A model generated the notes under the pieces. It saw only the letters and a program-made list of their open reading frames with translations, searched no databases and was not told the DNA's origin. The position numbers were made by a program, and so were the translations under genes. Positions 1-12,267 of a stretch of DNA of 64,000 nt are shown piece by piece. Source of the stretch: Lamellibrachia columna. Lineage: Eukaryota; Annelida; Polychaeta; Sabellida; Siboglinidae. Location: NCBI GenBank assembly GCA_963662155.1, contig OY759261.1, positions 6,532,661-6,596,660 on the forward strand. Direction: 5' to 3'. Every line of letters starts with the position of its first letter. The first letter of the stretch is position 1.

Positions 1-7
1 CTTTAGC

Positions 8-150
8 TTAGTCCTCTTCGTGCCTGGTGGCACATAAGGCATCAACAAGAGAGCGCCACTGCTGTCGGTCTGCAGCCCATTTGGTGATGGTGTTCCATGT
101 CAGGCCGCATTCTTTCATCTCCTTCTCCACTGTTCGTCTCTTAATTTTAC
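8..150 (-). pseudogene. 3' scrap of an RTE-like LINE reverse transcriptase
   Basis: Reading the minus strand, about 45 codons are open and end in WRSLVDALCATRHEED followed by a stop at 8-10. This tail closely resembles the C-termini of the two RTE-like elements elsewhere in the window (RWRNMVDALCS near 10,129 and RWRNVVDGLCS near 58,470). It is therefore the extreme C-terminus of the same type of endonuclease/reverse-transcriptase polyprotein. Everything upstream is missing because a different LINE begins at about 153. The family assignment is by resemblance within the window and general knowledge of RTE-like elements. Confidence 0.6.
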
Positions 151-199
151 TGATGAAGAATTAATAGACAAAATAAAAAACAAGCAGAATACTTTTGTA

Positions 200-928
200 G
201 TGTTGAGTCTAAATTGTCAAAGCCTTAATGCAAAAATGGATCAAATTAATATGAAATTAGAAAATTTACGAAACAACAGCTGTGAAATTGGAGCCATTTG
301 TTTACAAGAAACATGGTTATCCAATGACTCCAACATTTCTTTGCTGCAAATAGATGGTTTTACATTAATCTCTCAAGGTAAAATGTGTAGTGCTCATGGT
401 GGCCTATCGATATATCTTAGTAATAAATATGACTATAAAATATTATCTATTAACAATGTATCAAATGTATGGGAAGGACAGTTTATTGAGATAACTGGAA
501 AAACTATCCAAAAAAAAATTATACTGGGAAATATATATAGACCACCAAGAGATGTTATTGAGAATTACAAGACCTTTATTGACGAATTAACCCCGATACT
601 CACTCATTTACAAAGACTAAAGAGTGAAGTTATCATAGCAGGTGATTTTAATATTGACTTACTGAAAATCAAAGAAAAACCTGTATTTAGTGAATACTTT
701 GACATGATCAGTGCACAAGGCTTCTTTCCTAGAATCACATTGCCTACCAGATTTTCAGAACATCGTGGTACACTTATTGACAATTTTTTATGTAAACTGT
801 CAGAGGGGTCATTGAACTCCACTTCTGGCATTTTAATCAACCAAATTTCTGATCATCTTCCCTGTTTCATTTGCATGGACTGCATATTAACTCGAGACAC
901 GGTACCCAAATTCATAACAATAACATAG
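200..928 (+). pseudogene. LINE endonuclease (EEP) domain
   Basis: Apurinic/apyrimidinic-like endonuclease that would nick target DNA to prime reverse transcription. Seen: LNCQSLNAK at the start, LQETWL (catalytic Glu), GNIYRPP, the GDFNID motif near residue 149, and SDHLPCF near the end (catalytic Asp-His). The frame continues upstream to about 153 without a Met, so the annotated start is arbitrary. It closes at 928 in a short non-homologous tail. The following linker (for example 1061-1258) is in other frames, so the ORF is broken between endonuclease and RT. Confidence 0.8.
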
Positions 929-1522
929 AAAAGTCCGGATTCGCTAAATAAATTTAGATTAGAATTAATACACTCAAACATTTATGATAAACTAAATAAG
1001 AATATTGATGGTAATCCCAACGAAAATTATAACATTCTTGAAGAAATTATTTTAAATACTATGATTAAATGCTTACCCACTAAGACAATTAAATATAACA
1101 AACATAAATATAAAAAATCGTCTTGGATTACTCAAGGTATTATTAGATCAATAACGTTCAGAGATAAGCTATATCTAAAAATGAAGCAAACTACTATAGA
1201 CACAGCAAGATATCAAGTCCTTAAAGCTAATTTGCTCGCTTATAATAAAATTCTTTAAAAAAATATTAGTCTGGCCAAAAAAATATATTTTGAATCGAGA
1301 TTTGAGAAACATAAGAACAACATTAAAAAAACATGGTCAATTATTAAAGAAATAATTAATGAAACAACAAAGACTGAACAATTTCCTAACTCTTTTAAAA
1401 TTGATGGAACAACTGTTACCGATAAAACGGATATTGCCAATCAATTTAATTTATTTTTTACAAATATTGGTCCCAAACTTGCATCACAAATAAGTAGTAA
1501 CGGCAAATGTCATAGAGATTAT

Positions 1523-3152
1523 TTGAAAAACCAGACCATACATAAATTCACGTTTAAACCTATAAGTGAAGATACTACAATTAATATAATTAACCGTATG
1601 CATCCTAAATCTAGTAGTGGCAAAGACGGCATATCAACTATATTATTAAAAACAATAAAACATGAAATTTGTAAACCTGTCACCACAATACTCAATCAAT
1701 CTTTGTCAACAGGTATATTTCCTGACAAACTAAAAGTTGCTAAAGTAATACCACTATTCAAAAAAGGTGATAATACCATTTTTGATAATTACCGTCCAAT
1801 TTCGATCTTACCAGCAATTTCTAAAGTATTTGAGAGAGTCATATTTGACCAACTACACGAATATTTCCACAATAGAGAGCTATACTACAGTAGTCAATAT
1901 GGCTTCAGAGAGAAACATTCAACCGAACTTGCCACCCTTGAAATAATAGACAGAATTATTCAGGAAATGGACAAACATCTAACTCCAATAAATATATGCA
2001 TTGATTTATCAAAAGCCTTTGATACAATAGACCATAATATACTCATGGATAAATTAAAGCACTATGGCATAAAAGGCACAGCATTTAACCTCTTTAAGAA
2101 CTATTTATCAAATCGTAAACAGTACGTACAATTTGCACACGTAAAATCTAAAGAAGCATATATTACTACTGGTGTCCCGCAAGGGTCGATATTAGGACCT
2201 TTGTTGTTCATTATATACATTAATGACCTACCAATTGCTAGTGACCTTTTCAACTTCATAACTTATGCTGAAGATACAACCCTAACCAGTACATTAGATG
2301 TCTTTAATCGACCCGGTGACTTAAATAACAATATAAACGAAGAACTAAACAAGATATGTGACTGGCTTAACGTAAACAAACTTGCTCTAAATGTTGACAA
2401 AACTAAAGCTATGATTTTTCATATGCCACAAAAGAAAGTAGAAAAGCCTGTGCTATTAGTAAATGGAACTGTAATTGAATATGTAAATAACTTCAACTTT
2501 TTGGGCATCACATTAAATAATCACTTGAACTGGGACAGTCACATAAACAAAGTAGCATACAAAATATCTAGAACCACTGGAATTCTAAAAAAACTGACAC
2601 ATTTTTTACCACAGCATATTCTAAGGACAATGTACAATTCTATCATATTACCTCATATAAACTATGGTATATTGGCATGGGGATATCAAACGCAACGCAT
2701 ATTTATACTTCAGAAAAAAACAATTAGAATAATCACGTTAAGTAAATATAATGCACACACTGCTCCTATTTATAAAGAACTCAAATTAGTAAAGGTCAGT
2801 GACATCTACAAGCTACAAGAACTTAAGTTTTATCATAAATTAATAAATAAACAACTACCTGAATATTTTTATAATATACCTTATACTAACACTTTTGAAA
2901 TACATCAATATGACACACGAGACAAAAATCGCTTATTTATGTCAAGAAATAATCATGTTTTCAAACAAATGTATTAGATACAGCATGATTAGAACTGTTA
3001 ACAATAGTCCAAATGATATTACTGACAAAGTCCATACTCATAGTCTATATGGTTTCTCCAGTTACATAAAACAATATCTTCTTGGTAATTATGAATACAA
3101 CTGTACCAAAACAAATTGTTACATTTGCCGAAATCAGGGCATACGTGTATAG
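1523..3152 (+). pseudogene. LINE reverse transcriptase domain
   Basis: Reverse transcriptase of the LINE starting near 153. Visible motifs in order: SSSGKDGIS, IPLFKKGD, NYRPISILP, QYGFREKHST, LSKAFDTIDH, GVPQGSILGPLLFIIYINDLP, then the active-site box, which reads YAED (2264-2275) instead of YADD. The thumb/C-terminal region continues to 2977. Near 2965 the frame shifts, and the conserved C-terminal tail (YGFSSYIKQYLL, a Cys-rich CxxxxCYxC end) continues in another frame to 3152. The D-to-E change at the catalytic pair and the frameshift make it inactive. Confidence 0.85.
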
Positions 3153-3245
3153 TTATTTATTTGTGTAATTAATATGTAGGTATATCTTGTAGGCAGCCAT
3201 ATATATGCATATATGTACATGGATATGCTTGTATACATATAGTTT

Positions 3246-3248
<3 letters not shown>

Positions 3249-3328
<80 letters not shown>
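3249..3328. repeat. (TA)n microsatellite
   Basis: About 80 bp of uninterrupted TA dinucleotides in the 3' UTR of the LINE. Confidence 0.95.
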
Positions 3329-3330
<2 letters not shown>

Positions 3331-3538
3331 TATTATATAATTATAAACTTAGTACTTTTATTATTGCTATCACTTGTATTCTTAATTTTTAATATAATAT
3401 TTTCAATTGCTTGACTAAACCAGTGGTGGCTCCCATGATAGCGACATACTCAATGTCTTAATGGGAGTCTCCGTGACCATTTGTTTTATTTACTTTGTTT
3501 ATATGCCGATTGTATTACATTTACTTGGTCAAAATAAA

Positions 3539-3567
3539 TGAGTCTGAGTCTGAGTCTGAGTCTGAGT
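3539..3567 (+). repeat. LINE 3'-terminal hexamer repeat (TGAGTC)n
   Basis: Nearly five copies of TGAGTC directly after AATAAA mark the 3' end of the LINE. Confidence 0.9.
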
Positions 3568-3835
3568 CTGAAGACAACATCAATTCGCCGATAATTATTC
3601 AGACTTAGAGATGCAGTATCCAGGCTAATACTTTATTGCCATTTCACCAAAGTTTGCTGCACCAGCAGACTTTGTCATATGTATGCATCGCATCGAAGAT
3701 GTGGGCAGTAGACATCTCACAGTAGTCAGTAGACATCTTGTTGGTTTTCTTCAAACTGCCGTCTGGATGGACCAGGAATGATGGCACTGTTGATAACGAA
3801 TGTTGTAATCTGAGCAGTGCCAAGTTCGAAGGAGT

Positions 3836-4284
3836 TTAGCAATCTTGGGGCATCCTTAGTCCTGTGGCAATACTGATGACGGGCGAAATGCCGTCATCGT
3901 CCTCGTCCAGGGACATAAGCACTGATGCGATGAGAGTCAACATCTTCCGAACGTCACCTTCACCTCTCTCCACCCTCTTTGGTGCTGCTTCTCTGTGGTA
4001 CCAATGCGAGTTCTGTATGGCACACATCTCCTTGATTGCTCTTGTGGTGGCTGCTCGTTCGTGATATGTCACGAATGGAATCATCGTTCCACAGCTCCTG
4101 GTCTCTTACTGATGTCTATGATGCCACCGCTTGTCTTGCTGTCAAGATTGGTGGACTGCTCTAGGGCCATGTCTATCGACATCTGAACAAAAGGCTGAGT
4201 CGACCGACTGATGACATGATTCCAAGAGAGGAACTTCTCATTGACGGCACGGTGAGTCTCAGACATCTGATTCATGTCAGCCAC
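3836..4284 (-). pseudogene. Fragment of an unrecognised protein
   Basis: Two minus-strand frames overlap at about 4,083 and read as one protein with a single frameshift: 4284-4081 (SWNHVISRSTQPFVQMSIDM, then ALEQSTNLDSKTSGGIID and RPGAVER) followed by 4084-3836 (a HERAATTRAIKEMC segment). The composition is protein-like and free of repeats, and the frames complement each other. I do not recognise a named domain. It resembles multi-exon uncharacterised proteins that recur in invertebrate genomes, but this is a weak impression. It could be one exon of a host gene or a transposon-captured fragment. Confidence 0.35.
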
Positions 4285-4285
4285 T

Positions 4286-4861
4286 TAAACTAGAAGCCAC
4301 AAGGAATAGTTGGGTCGAGGGTTCACTGTCACAGATGCAGAAGCAAGTATCTAGTCCTATCTGCCTTGATGAACTGATTCCACGGCACATGCACCGCAAC
4401 TTATACAATTCATAAACTGACTATCAGCAGTGTTATTAAGCATAATATTAGTTGTCATCTTATGATAACAAGATACACGAAATATTGTAATTCGATTGCA
4501 GTGTTTTTATTCGATTTACTAAACATCCTTATATACCACAATACAATGTGTTCTTGTGGAATAGCCAGCTAATGTTATTAAACACAAGACTACAAAGTGA
4601 TCACGTGAACAGTCATAAGTTATTATACGTCCTTACATAACGCAATGCAATGTGTTCATATGAACAGCCAGCTGGTATTAAACATCCTTACGTAAGACCA
4701 CCAGTGGCATCGCATTGTGCCAATACTAATATACTGTGTTTGATGTACTTGTTACATTCAAGACAGATCGAGCAATTCGCGCTATCTTATGAAACCAACC
4801 TTACAAGAAAGGCCGATTTTGTGTCCCAACAGTTCGGGTGACACGGGGTCGCATCATATTA
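4286..4861. other. Intergenic, nothing recognisable
   Basis: AT-rich sequence with a few weak internal repeats (catccttacgtaa-like and gtgttc-atgaacag-like strings at about 4,545-4,700). No gene or RNA is supported. Confidence 0.5.
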
Positions 4862-5284
4862 CGAAGCTAAATGATGTGTGTGTTTAGACGAGCGACGTGC
4901 CCATACTAAATGATGTGTGTGGTTAGACGAGCGACGTGTCTAGACACTGCCACTTTGCTCTCCACTCGCTCCATTCCCGATTTGCTTTTTGATAAAAGAT
5001 CACGACGAGTACAGCTGCTGTCGGTCACTGATTGGCCACTTCTTGGCCTGCCGTAAGGGTGCCAATTACTAGTACATATTATACATATATGAAGAGGTGA
5101 TGCCTTTTGCCAGAGAACAGCGTAACACTCCAATATATTGAATAACGCGGGTGAAAACCCCGTGTGTTTGTTGTGTTAATGTGTGTGACTGTTCCATGTA
5201 TAATCTCTGTCGCTACATATATTGTACACATTCTACAAATAGTTTGCAACTAGAACGTTATGCATAGCATTCTGTCTACCCATC

Positions 5285-7147
5285 TCAACTTTGCGAAAAA
5301 AGCCATTGCCTCAGTACACTCCTGAAGTACCACACAAATGCAGCACGAATGCACTTATGGTATATTTTAATCGATGGTCCTCGCGAGACGGTCGTGTACG
5401 TAGGGCAGAACATTGGTGCAGTATATTCAGTTGAGCCACGTGCTAAGAATCCCCACTTGACGGGATGATAATAACTCTTCCCATACAGGGATTTTGTCTT
5501 AAAATGCACCTTTGGATGGATCGGCCTGGTCCAGTCCCAAACTACATCTTCGAGGAGCGGTTGCACATCCGTTGGTGCTACTAGGCATCGTATTGTCGTT
5601 GCCACGCCAATTTCCAAGAACACCCTATGACGTAGAAATACGTCAACAATTTCAAGGAATGCTTGCGAAAGTTTGCTTGGAATGTAATAAATGTCGGAGT
5701 AAGCGGCATTAGCTCGGTCAGCTGCTCCGTTCTCAGGCAACAAACGCCGGTAACATGCGCGCATGACCACATACGAGTTTGTTCGGTTTGCAATCTCTCT
5801 GAGAGCGTCGACCGTTGCATCCTTGTATAGGCTCCACCAGACCCACTGTGCCTCGATGTCGCACACTCCTTGCTTACACTTGTGATGTTTGCTGATTTCA
5901 CTTATTCGGATCCACTCGTTCAGTGAGAACCACACTGCATTCCTCGTTAGTTCTAACAACGTGTGCATCACAAGAAACAGATCATCAGCCGTTGCTAAAT
6001 AACCCTGGACAGCGTAGCCCAGTTGTAATGCCATTACCATACACTTGTAACTGAAAACACCGGCCACGTGATCCCGAGGTTTTCTCCATAGGAAATGAAA
6101 GAAAATGTAAAATTATTAACACCTGGATAACGATTTACATCGATTTTACCTGGGCCACAGTATAGAATATTGGGGAAGAATGGCCGATATAGTGTTTCTT
6201 CATAATGCAGGTTGTTGAACACGACTAAGAGAAGCACATCATCAAACTGTGTCCACGGATGTACAAAGTTGATGTGTACGTAATTAGGCATCGTTACATT
6301 GACATGTGTCGTTGTAGAGTTTCGTTAGTGGTTCGATATTAGTGACTGGGGAGTATAATCCTGCACCGAAACGTCGACGCAACGTAGGCACTGAATAATC
6401 TACTGCTTGCCATAGTACCTTTTCACATCCTTCATTGAAAAAGTCGTTGAATTGTGGAAACATGTAGCCAGTCTTATCCAAAGCATCCAACCAGCGGCTG
6501 TAAGAAAACGCTATTGAATCATTCAGCAGCCCAGAATTATTGGCTATTAGATCCTGAATACATCGCTTCATAGTCGTAGCTCGACACTGCCACTTGTTGA
6601 GTCGAGTTTCTGCGGAGAATAACCGACTGCTCGCTGACGAACACAAGCTAGTCCTACAACGTCGTACAACAACCTGGTTCCCACTGAGCCACAGTAAACG
6701 CTGCACAACTAAACTCCACATTAAGCTCTCGTCCGGATCAGTCACCAGCGCTACAGGCAGGGCCCAGAATGCGTCGCGTGTGTACAGGGCGTCTTCAAGA
6801 TGGACCGGTGCGAATATTGCGTTGGCCAACGCTACCGGTGGGGCGTGGGCATCACAGACAGGACGGTTGACCGACGATTCTGGAGTCCGCACTCCAGAAC
6901 ACGCTGCCGTCGTCTGAATGGCAGCGACTTTGTGACGGCACATTGAATACGACATTGCTGATCGGGAGTGATTTCCATGTGATGTCCTGTTGCAGCCAAA
7001 GTGAGCTGCGACGTCAAACATAATGCAGCCAGACATGGCGACCAGCCCCGTGTGTGGTCCGACCGTGGCTGTATGCCTGGGCGGCTGTATCGTGCTGGCA
7101 TCGCCTGACACCATGATGGGTAAGATAGCATTGGCGCCACGCTGCAA
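5285..7147 (-). pseudogene. Glycosyltransferase-like (DUF288/STELLO-like) gene, copy A
   Basis: Minus-strand protein of roughly 600 residues split over three frames: 7147-6284, 6291-6034 and 6067-5285. Features seen: FDDVLLLVVFN, FPNILYCGPG, a GYLATADDLFLV segment with the DD expected of a nucleotide-sugar site, and a long conserved C-terminal half. The order (short hydrophobic/Cys-rich N-terminus, then YCGPG, then GYL...DDLFL) fits the DUF288/STELLO-type glycosyltransferases, but this is recognition by pattern only. Compared with copy B it has small deletions near 6,085 and 6,200 and a frameshift near 6,290. Where copy B carries a stop (VL*HAVDY) this copy keeps Trp, so the two copies decayed independently. 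Confidence 0.55.
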
Positions 7148-7259
7148 GACAGAATGTGAACGTTTGTCATTTAAAATAAATAATATTTTTAATATTTCAC
7201 AAATGACTCACAATAAGTTATTTACATTATGCTGGTTTTTTAAAACTAACAACGTGTGA

Positions 7260-8418
7260 GGGCGACTATGCAGATAAGAGGCAGTTGGGTCTTCGCGTCG
7301 TTTGGCTAAAAATCTTATAATCATCTGCCATTTTGATCATCACAGTTTGACATGTGTGTAAACTAACTACTAAAGGCTTCGCCAGATTACCGTGTTTTCA
7401 TCTGAAATATAAAAAAAATTGGAAAATAAACACATTATAACGACTCCGAAATAAGTATTTAGCGGGGTATATATTCCCTCTGTGTACACAGCTCACGATA
7501 CAAATATTGCTGTATGAGACATCGGCAAAAGAGGCACAGCATTTCTAGCTGCCTAAATGCACCGAAGGTTCAATGTTTGGTGCAGTCACGTGGTTACAAA
7601 CCTGGATGACATAGAGGTAAGGCGCAAGGAGACGAGACTGTCGCTTATTAGACAGAAGCAACTGAGTAGTATTCCAATCGATCTCATCTTCGTTCAGGAT
7701 AACACATCGAGAATGCCTGAAAACGTTTTATTAATGCCGTTTGCGCTTCTTTGATAGAAACAGCACGGTTGACAATATTTACACCCTATTCAATTATAAA
7801 TTGTTTCAATTACACCAATATTTTGTGCCAGACCAAATTCAAAGCAATCTTGTAAACCTGAATGTAGAATAAAGCTTTATCTTCAAAGAATGAATAGTAT
7901 AAGGATAATTATAGTTAGTAGTTATTCGTGTTCATTAAATATGTAATACAATTCAGTTAACCATTGATAAATGTATCACTTACATACTGAAATGCAACAA
8001 TAAATTGCAGGTAATAAATGTTCTGTTGACGCATTATTGAGTTATTATAATTATAATATTAAATCAGAAAACAAAAATTTTCCAAAGGGTAAAGAAGTGA
8101 AACCTACGTTTAAGCCAATAGAGTGGATATTGAAAACAAGCTACACATATTACAATTCAATAAGCACATAAAATAGCCGTTACACTACATTACGTAGAGG
8201 CTTCTCCATGTTATACAATTTAGTTTATTAAATCACAATTCATTTAAATTCCAGTAGATCAATTGCAATTTAATTTCCTATCAAATCCTTTTGATTAATT
8301 ACAAATATGCCTTACACCTTTCAATTGCAAGTTAAGTGAGCCAAATCTACGTCAAAAAATTCCTTAATTTAAACCAACATCAATATAACGCCAAATATGC
8401 TCGAATCAGCATCCAATC
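7260..8418. other. AT-rich spacer shared with unit B
   Basis: No supported gene. The sequence is clearly paralogous to 18,290-19,520 in unit B. This suggests noncoding flank (possibly upstream/promoter or intron) of the glycosyltransferase-like gene. Confidence 0.6.
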
Positions 8419-8419
8419 C

Positions 8420-8710
8420 CCAGCTAGAGCATACAGCTAGAGATAGAGCCCAGTTAGAGCCTAGAGCTAGAGCTAGAGCTTAGCTAGACCATAGAGCTAG
8501 AGATAGAGCCTAGAGCTAGAGCCTAGAGCTAGAGCCTAGAGCTAGAGCTTAGAGCTAGATATATAGCCCAGCTAGAATCTAAATCTAGAGCTAGAGCCTA
8601 GCTAGACCATAGAGCTAGAGCTAGAGCCTAGAGCTAAAGCCTAGAGCTAGAGATAGAGCCCAGCTAGAGTCTAGAGCTAGAGCTAGAGCCTAGCTAGAAT
8701 CAGCAGTCAA
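8420..8710. repeat. AGAGCTAG-type minisatellite
   Basis: Degenerate tandem array of ctagagctagag and gatagagcc strings. It lies between the two half-sites that in unit B flank Polinton 1, so this array is unique to unit A. Confidence 0.9.
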
Positions 8711-9424
8711 TGCCAAGATAGAGCCTGACTAACGGGAAGTACTTGCAATAAACTGGACATTTCGGATCATTTCTGGGATTGAATTGCATTATCAACTCCA
8801 ATGCAGTCCAATTGCCAGATGGTTTTTAAGATATGTAAAGCACGTAGACATGTGTCGTGCTGTGCCTCCATCGACTTTCAGCACCGTCCATTCAACGAAT
8901 GTCAACGCCAGCGTGTCACATGATGCGTTACTGCCGACAACAATGACCCACCACCGACTAGTTGGTGTTTCATTCCTGCTGTCTTTGGTCAGTTCTTGGC
9001 TAGCTGGCGTGGACCGGCCTATGTACTATTGCAAGAAAATAAGCTGTAGTTAGGCGTAATGTTTGGACCATTAACAACTATTTCATTCCATCAATCCATC
9101 ATATGTGGTGAGTAAAATTTCACGTATGTACTTAAATTCATGTACGACAAGTTGCAAAACAAACAGAACATATTTTTTTTACAATTAAGAGATTCACCGG
9201 CTTGGTACAACCCTTTAGAATTATTTTGTTCTGAAAAATAGTGCTGATATTTCCAATCATTATTGAATGAGGGTGTTTCGACCAGTACAATTTCAAGCGC
9301 ACATAAATTAAATTATTAGCTAATTTCTTGGAATGTAGAACGTTTGGAAATAACCTGCCTAATATGTAATATGTGCTTGAAGAAGCGGAACACCAAAGAT
9401 AACTATTTATATAGTTAATATATT
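8711..9424. other. Unit A spacer; contains the Polinton 1 empty site
   Basis: No gene supported. The string gaatcagcagtcaatgcc at about 8,698-8,715 matches the joined flanks of Polinton 1 (left flank ends gaatcagcagc, right flank after the duplicated bases reads caatgccc). It is the unoccupied paralogous site. Confidence 0.6.
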
Positions 9425-9476
9425 TCATATGCACGCACGCATGCACGCACACACATGCACGCACGCACGCACGCAT
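9425..9476. repeat. GCAC/CA-rich microsatellite
   Basis: Alternating gcacgcac/acacac repeat; expanded at the paralogous position 37,388-37,614. Confidence 0.85.
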
Positions 9477-9717
9477 ATCTGCAAGTTTATTAAAGCCTTG
9501 TTCATGCTAACAGATGTGCTCATGGATCTGACATGAAACTGAATTTCCAAGAATGATATGTCATCACGTCTTTAGCATGCGTGAATATGGGCAGACACCT
9601 GTGCATGGGGAGAAATGTGTACTTACCAAATATGCAATAAGCGAGATACCAATAAGAAAGAAGCATGGTCGCTTCATGCGTCCAAGGGGCCACTTTATTT
9701 CTGCAGTCATTCTGCGA

Positions 9718-10018
9718 GAATGAATTTAAACATAACGGTGTAATGTGATAACATAATTTAAACAAAACGGTGTAATGTAATAACATAATTTAAACATAAC
9801 GATGTAATGTGATAACATCATTTAAACATAACGGTGTAATGTGATAACATCATTTAAACATAATGGTGTAATGTGATAACATCATTTAAACATAACGGTG
9901 TAATGTGATAACATCATTTAAACATACCGGTGACATGTGATAACATCATTTAAACATAACGGTGTAATGTGATAACATCATTTAAACATAACGGTGTAAT
10001 GTGATAACATCATTCTGT
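9718..10018. repeat. 33-bp minisatellite, unit A
   Basis: About nine tandem copies of a 33-bp unit (tttaaacataacggtgtaat followed by gtgataacatcat). The array is continued after the RTE insertion at 11,371-11,395. Paralogous array at 37,860-37,995. Confidence 0.9.
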
Positions 10019-10095
10019 TACATGCGCCCAAGGCTCCACTTTATTTCTGCAGTCATTCTGCAAAAAAATATTTAAACATAACGGTGTAAAGTGAT

Positions 10096-11370
10096 TACTT
10101 ACTTACTTACTTAATCCTCTTGGCCCCTTCAGGAGCATAGGGCGTCAACCATGTTTCTCCACCTCACTCTCTTCTGGGCTATAGCTTTGGCCTCTTGCCA
10201 GGTGACCCCCACTTTTTCAAGATCTTGTAGTGTTGAGCGTCTCCAGTTGATTTTTGGCCTTCCTTGTCTTCTCTTTCCTTGTGGGTTATAGTCCAGTGCT
10301 TGTTTGGTTGTATTTGTTGGATCTTTTCTGAGTGTGTGGCCAATCCAGCTCCATTTTCTCCTCTTGATTGTAGTGCTTATTTCGCCCTGTTTGGTTTTCT
10401 TCCAGAGCTCTTTATTTGATATTTTGTTAGGCCACCATACCTTAAGGATGTATCGGAGGCGACTGTTGATGAAGACTTGGAGTTTGTTGTTGAGAGACTG
10501 AGTAGTTTTCCACGTTTCACAGCCATAGTGAAGAACTGGTTTAACGTTGGTGTTGAAAATGCGGATCTTAGTGTTTATGGATAGTTGGGAAGAGAGCCAT
10601 ACAGGGCGTAGGGTTCTGAAGGCATGGCGAGCTTTATTGATGCGTAGCTCCACATCTTTGTTAGCTCCACCATTTGTACTGATGTTGCTCCCGAGGTAGA
10701 TGCAGTCTTGTACTTCCTCAACAGTACCACTTTCTAGTGAGATGGGTTCGGAGGATCTGCTGTTGACTTTCATCACCTTTGTCTTTCCCACATTGATCTT
10801 AAGACCCAGTTGGCTGCTTTTTTCTTGAAGCCTTTCTGTTTTTTGTTGCATGTGTTTATGGGTTTCTGAGAGTAGTGCTAGATCATCTGCAAAATCCAAG
10901 TCTTCTAGTTGTGAGAACAAGTTCCACTGGATCCCAGTACGATGGTGTTCTGTGGATCTTTTCATTGTCCAGTCTATGGCTAACAGAAAGAGCAGTGAAG
11001 ATAGCAAGCAGCCCTGTCGTACTCCAGTTCCAATCTGGAAGCCTTCTGAAACTTGTCCATTAAAGATGACATGACCAGTGAAACCTTCGAACATGTTCTT
11101 TATTAGGGTTACAAATTTTGTAGGTAAACCATAATGCCTCAGGAGCTTCCACAGAACTGTCCTATCTATACTATCAAATGCTTTTTCGAAGTCCACAAAG
11201 TTTATGTAAAGGGAGCTCTGCCATTCAATGCATTGTTCAACGATAATCCTGAGTGTAGCAATGTGACCTGTGCAGGATTTATCCTTTCTAAAGCCAGCTT
11301 GTTCCTTTCTTAGCTTCTTGTCAACTGTTTCTTGTATCCTATCCAGGATGATACGGCAGAGAATTTTACT
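10096..11370 (-). mobile_element. 5'-truncated RTE-like LINE inserted in the 33-bp array
   Basis: Minus-strand element ending in a TAAGTAAGTAAG tail (10,096-10,113 on the plus strand) and starting abruptly inside the reverse transcriptase. Flanking gtaaagtgat (10,086-10,095) and gtaatgtgat (11,371-11,380) form a 10-bp target-site duplication with one mismatch, though both lie in the repeated array. It is absent from unit B, so it inserted after the duplication. Confidence 0.8.
10129..11370 (-). CDS. RTE-like reverse transcriptase fragment (open)
   Basis: One uninterrupted minus-strand frame of about 410 codons. Motifs: QAGFRKDKSC, YINFVDFEKAFDSID, GVRQGCLLS, DLDFADDLALL (intact catalytic Asp pair), GKTKVM, YLGSNIS, and the C-terminal WSWIGHTLRKD and GRPKINW region ending RWRNMVDALCS. 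The endonuclease and N-terminal RT are missing (5' truncation), and the first few residues of the open frame come from the flanking 33-bp repeat. The intact frame suggests a fairly recent insertion. Related to the element at 55,999-58,492. Confidence 0.85.
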   Translation of the reverse strand, partial: SKILCRIILDRIQETVDKKLRKEQAGFRKDKSCTGHIATLRIIVEQCIEWQSSLYINFVDFEKAFDSIDRTVLWKLLRHYGLPTKFVTLIKNMFEGFTGHVIFNGQVSEGFQIGTGVRQGCLLSSLLFLLAIDWTMKRSTEHHRTGIQWNLFSQLEDLDFADDLALLSETHKHMQQKTERLQEKSSQLGLKINVGKTKVMKVNSRSSEPISLESGTVEEVQDCIYLGSNISTNGGANKDVELRINKARHAFRTLRPVWLSSQLSINTKIRIFNTNVKPVLHYGCETWKTTQSLNNKLQVFINSRLRYILKVWWPNKISNKELWKKTKQGEISTTIKRRKWSWIGHTLRKDPTNTTKQALDYNPQGKRRQGRPKINWRRSTLQDLEKVGVTWQEAKAIAQKRVRWRNMVDALCS

Positions 11371-12267
11371 GTAATGTGATAACATCATTTAAACATTATC
11401 TCGATTATCTCGATTATGATTAGAGTAGTCCCAAAATCCATTACAATTGTGAATTATTGTCATACTGTTCTCTTTTATGATCAATGAAAGCTCCAAACAT
11501 TACACAATTATCTGGTGATTGTTCTACCAACAATTGGCGAACGCGGCTTCCGCTAAGGATAACGTGCTATTGTTAATCAGGCTTTGTGGAATACACACAT
11601 TATTGCAACTTTCCTTCTATTTTCGATAGTTGGCCAGTTAAGTGTGGACAACATACAAGTGACACTGGATTATCTACAATAATAGTGTAGTACAAAACAG
11701 GCAGCCAAGCGTTGAATTTTTTTGGTGGATAAATTTTACATTTACGGTATGGGTATGGAATATTCGAGATTAGATCTAACAAGGGTGGTGCATGCTTTCG
11801 CCTTTTCCTCTTGTGAACACTTATGTGGGTTTCTTTTGGTTAGCCCGAGAGTTTTATTTGCTTTACAGGTGATGTTATCGATGTGGGATTTCCATTGAAG
11901 ATCGCGCTGTAATTCGACACAAGATATGGATGGAGACTGACAGACTTGAGAGTGACACTTTCCATGACATAATCCGTTTGTAGTGGGTTTTTGGCTTTAT
12001 ACATTTGGAGTGTATAGCATTTTTCTGGATTAAAAATCATTTGCCATTGCCAGGCGCAAAGTGACATTTTGTAGAGATCATTTTGAACAGCAACTGTGTC
12101 AGCGACACTGTCAACTGTGTCAGTGACACTTCAACTGTGTCAGCGACACTGTCAATTGTCCCGAACAGCAGACAGTCATCAGCAAATAGCTTAATGTGGG
12201 AAGTAACATTTTTCCGATATCATTTATATATAATAGAAACACGAGCGGCGCAAGAACAGTACAATGG

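Larger units (their letters stand above)
153..3567 (+). mobile_element. CR1/Jockey-group LINE, 5'-truncated and decayed
   Basis: A single non-LTR retrotransposon: an apurinic-type endonuclease (about 153-928), a damaged linker (929-1522), a reverse transcriptase (1523-3152), a 3' UTR with a long (TA)n tract, then AATAAA followed by five tandem copies of a TGAGTC hexamer at the very end. Short 3' tandem repeats instead of poly(A) are typical of CR1-like LINEs. The 5' end is lost, since the endonuclease reading frame opens straight out of the flanking RTE scrap. Base composition is strongly AT-rich compared with the Polinton genes. Confidence 0.8.

Noticed and set aside
8784..9053. 89-codon plus-strand ORF in unit A
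   Set aside because: The paralogous stretch in unit B (36,790-37,010) is not open in the same frame and no motif is visible.
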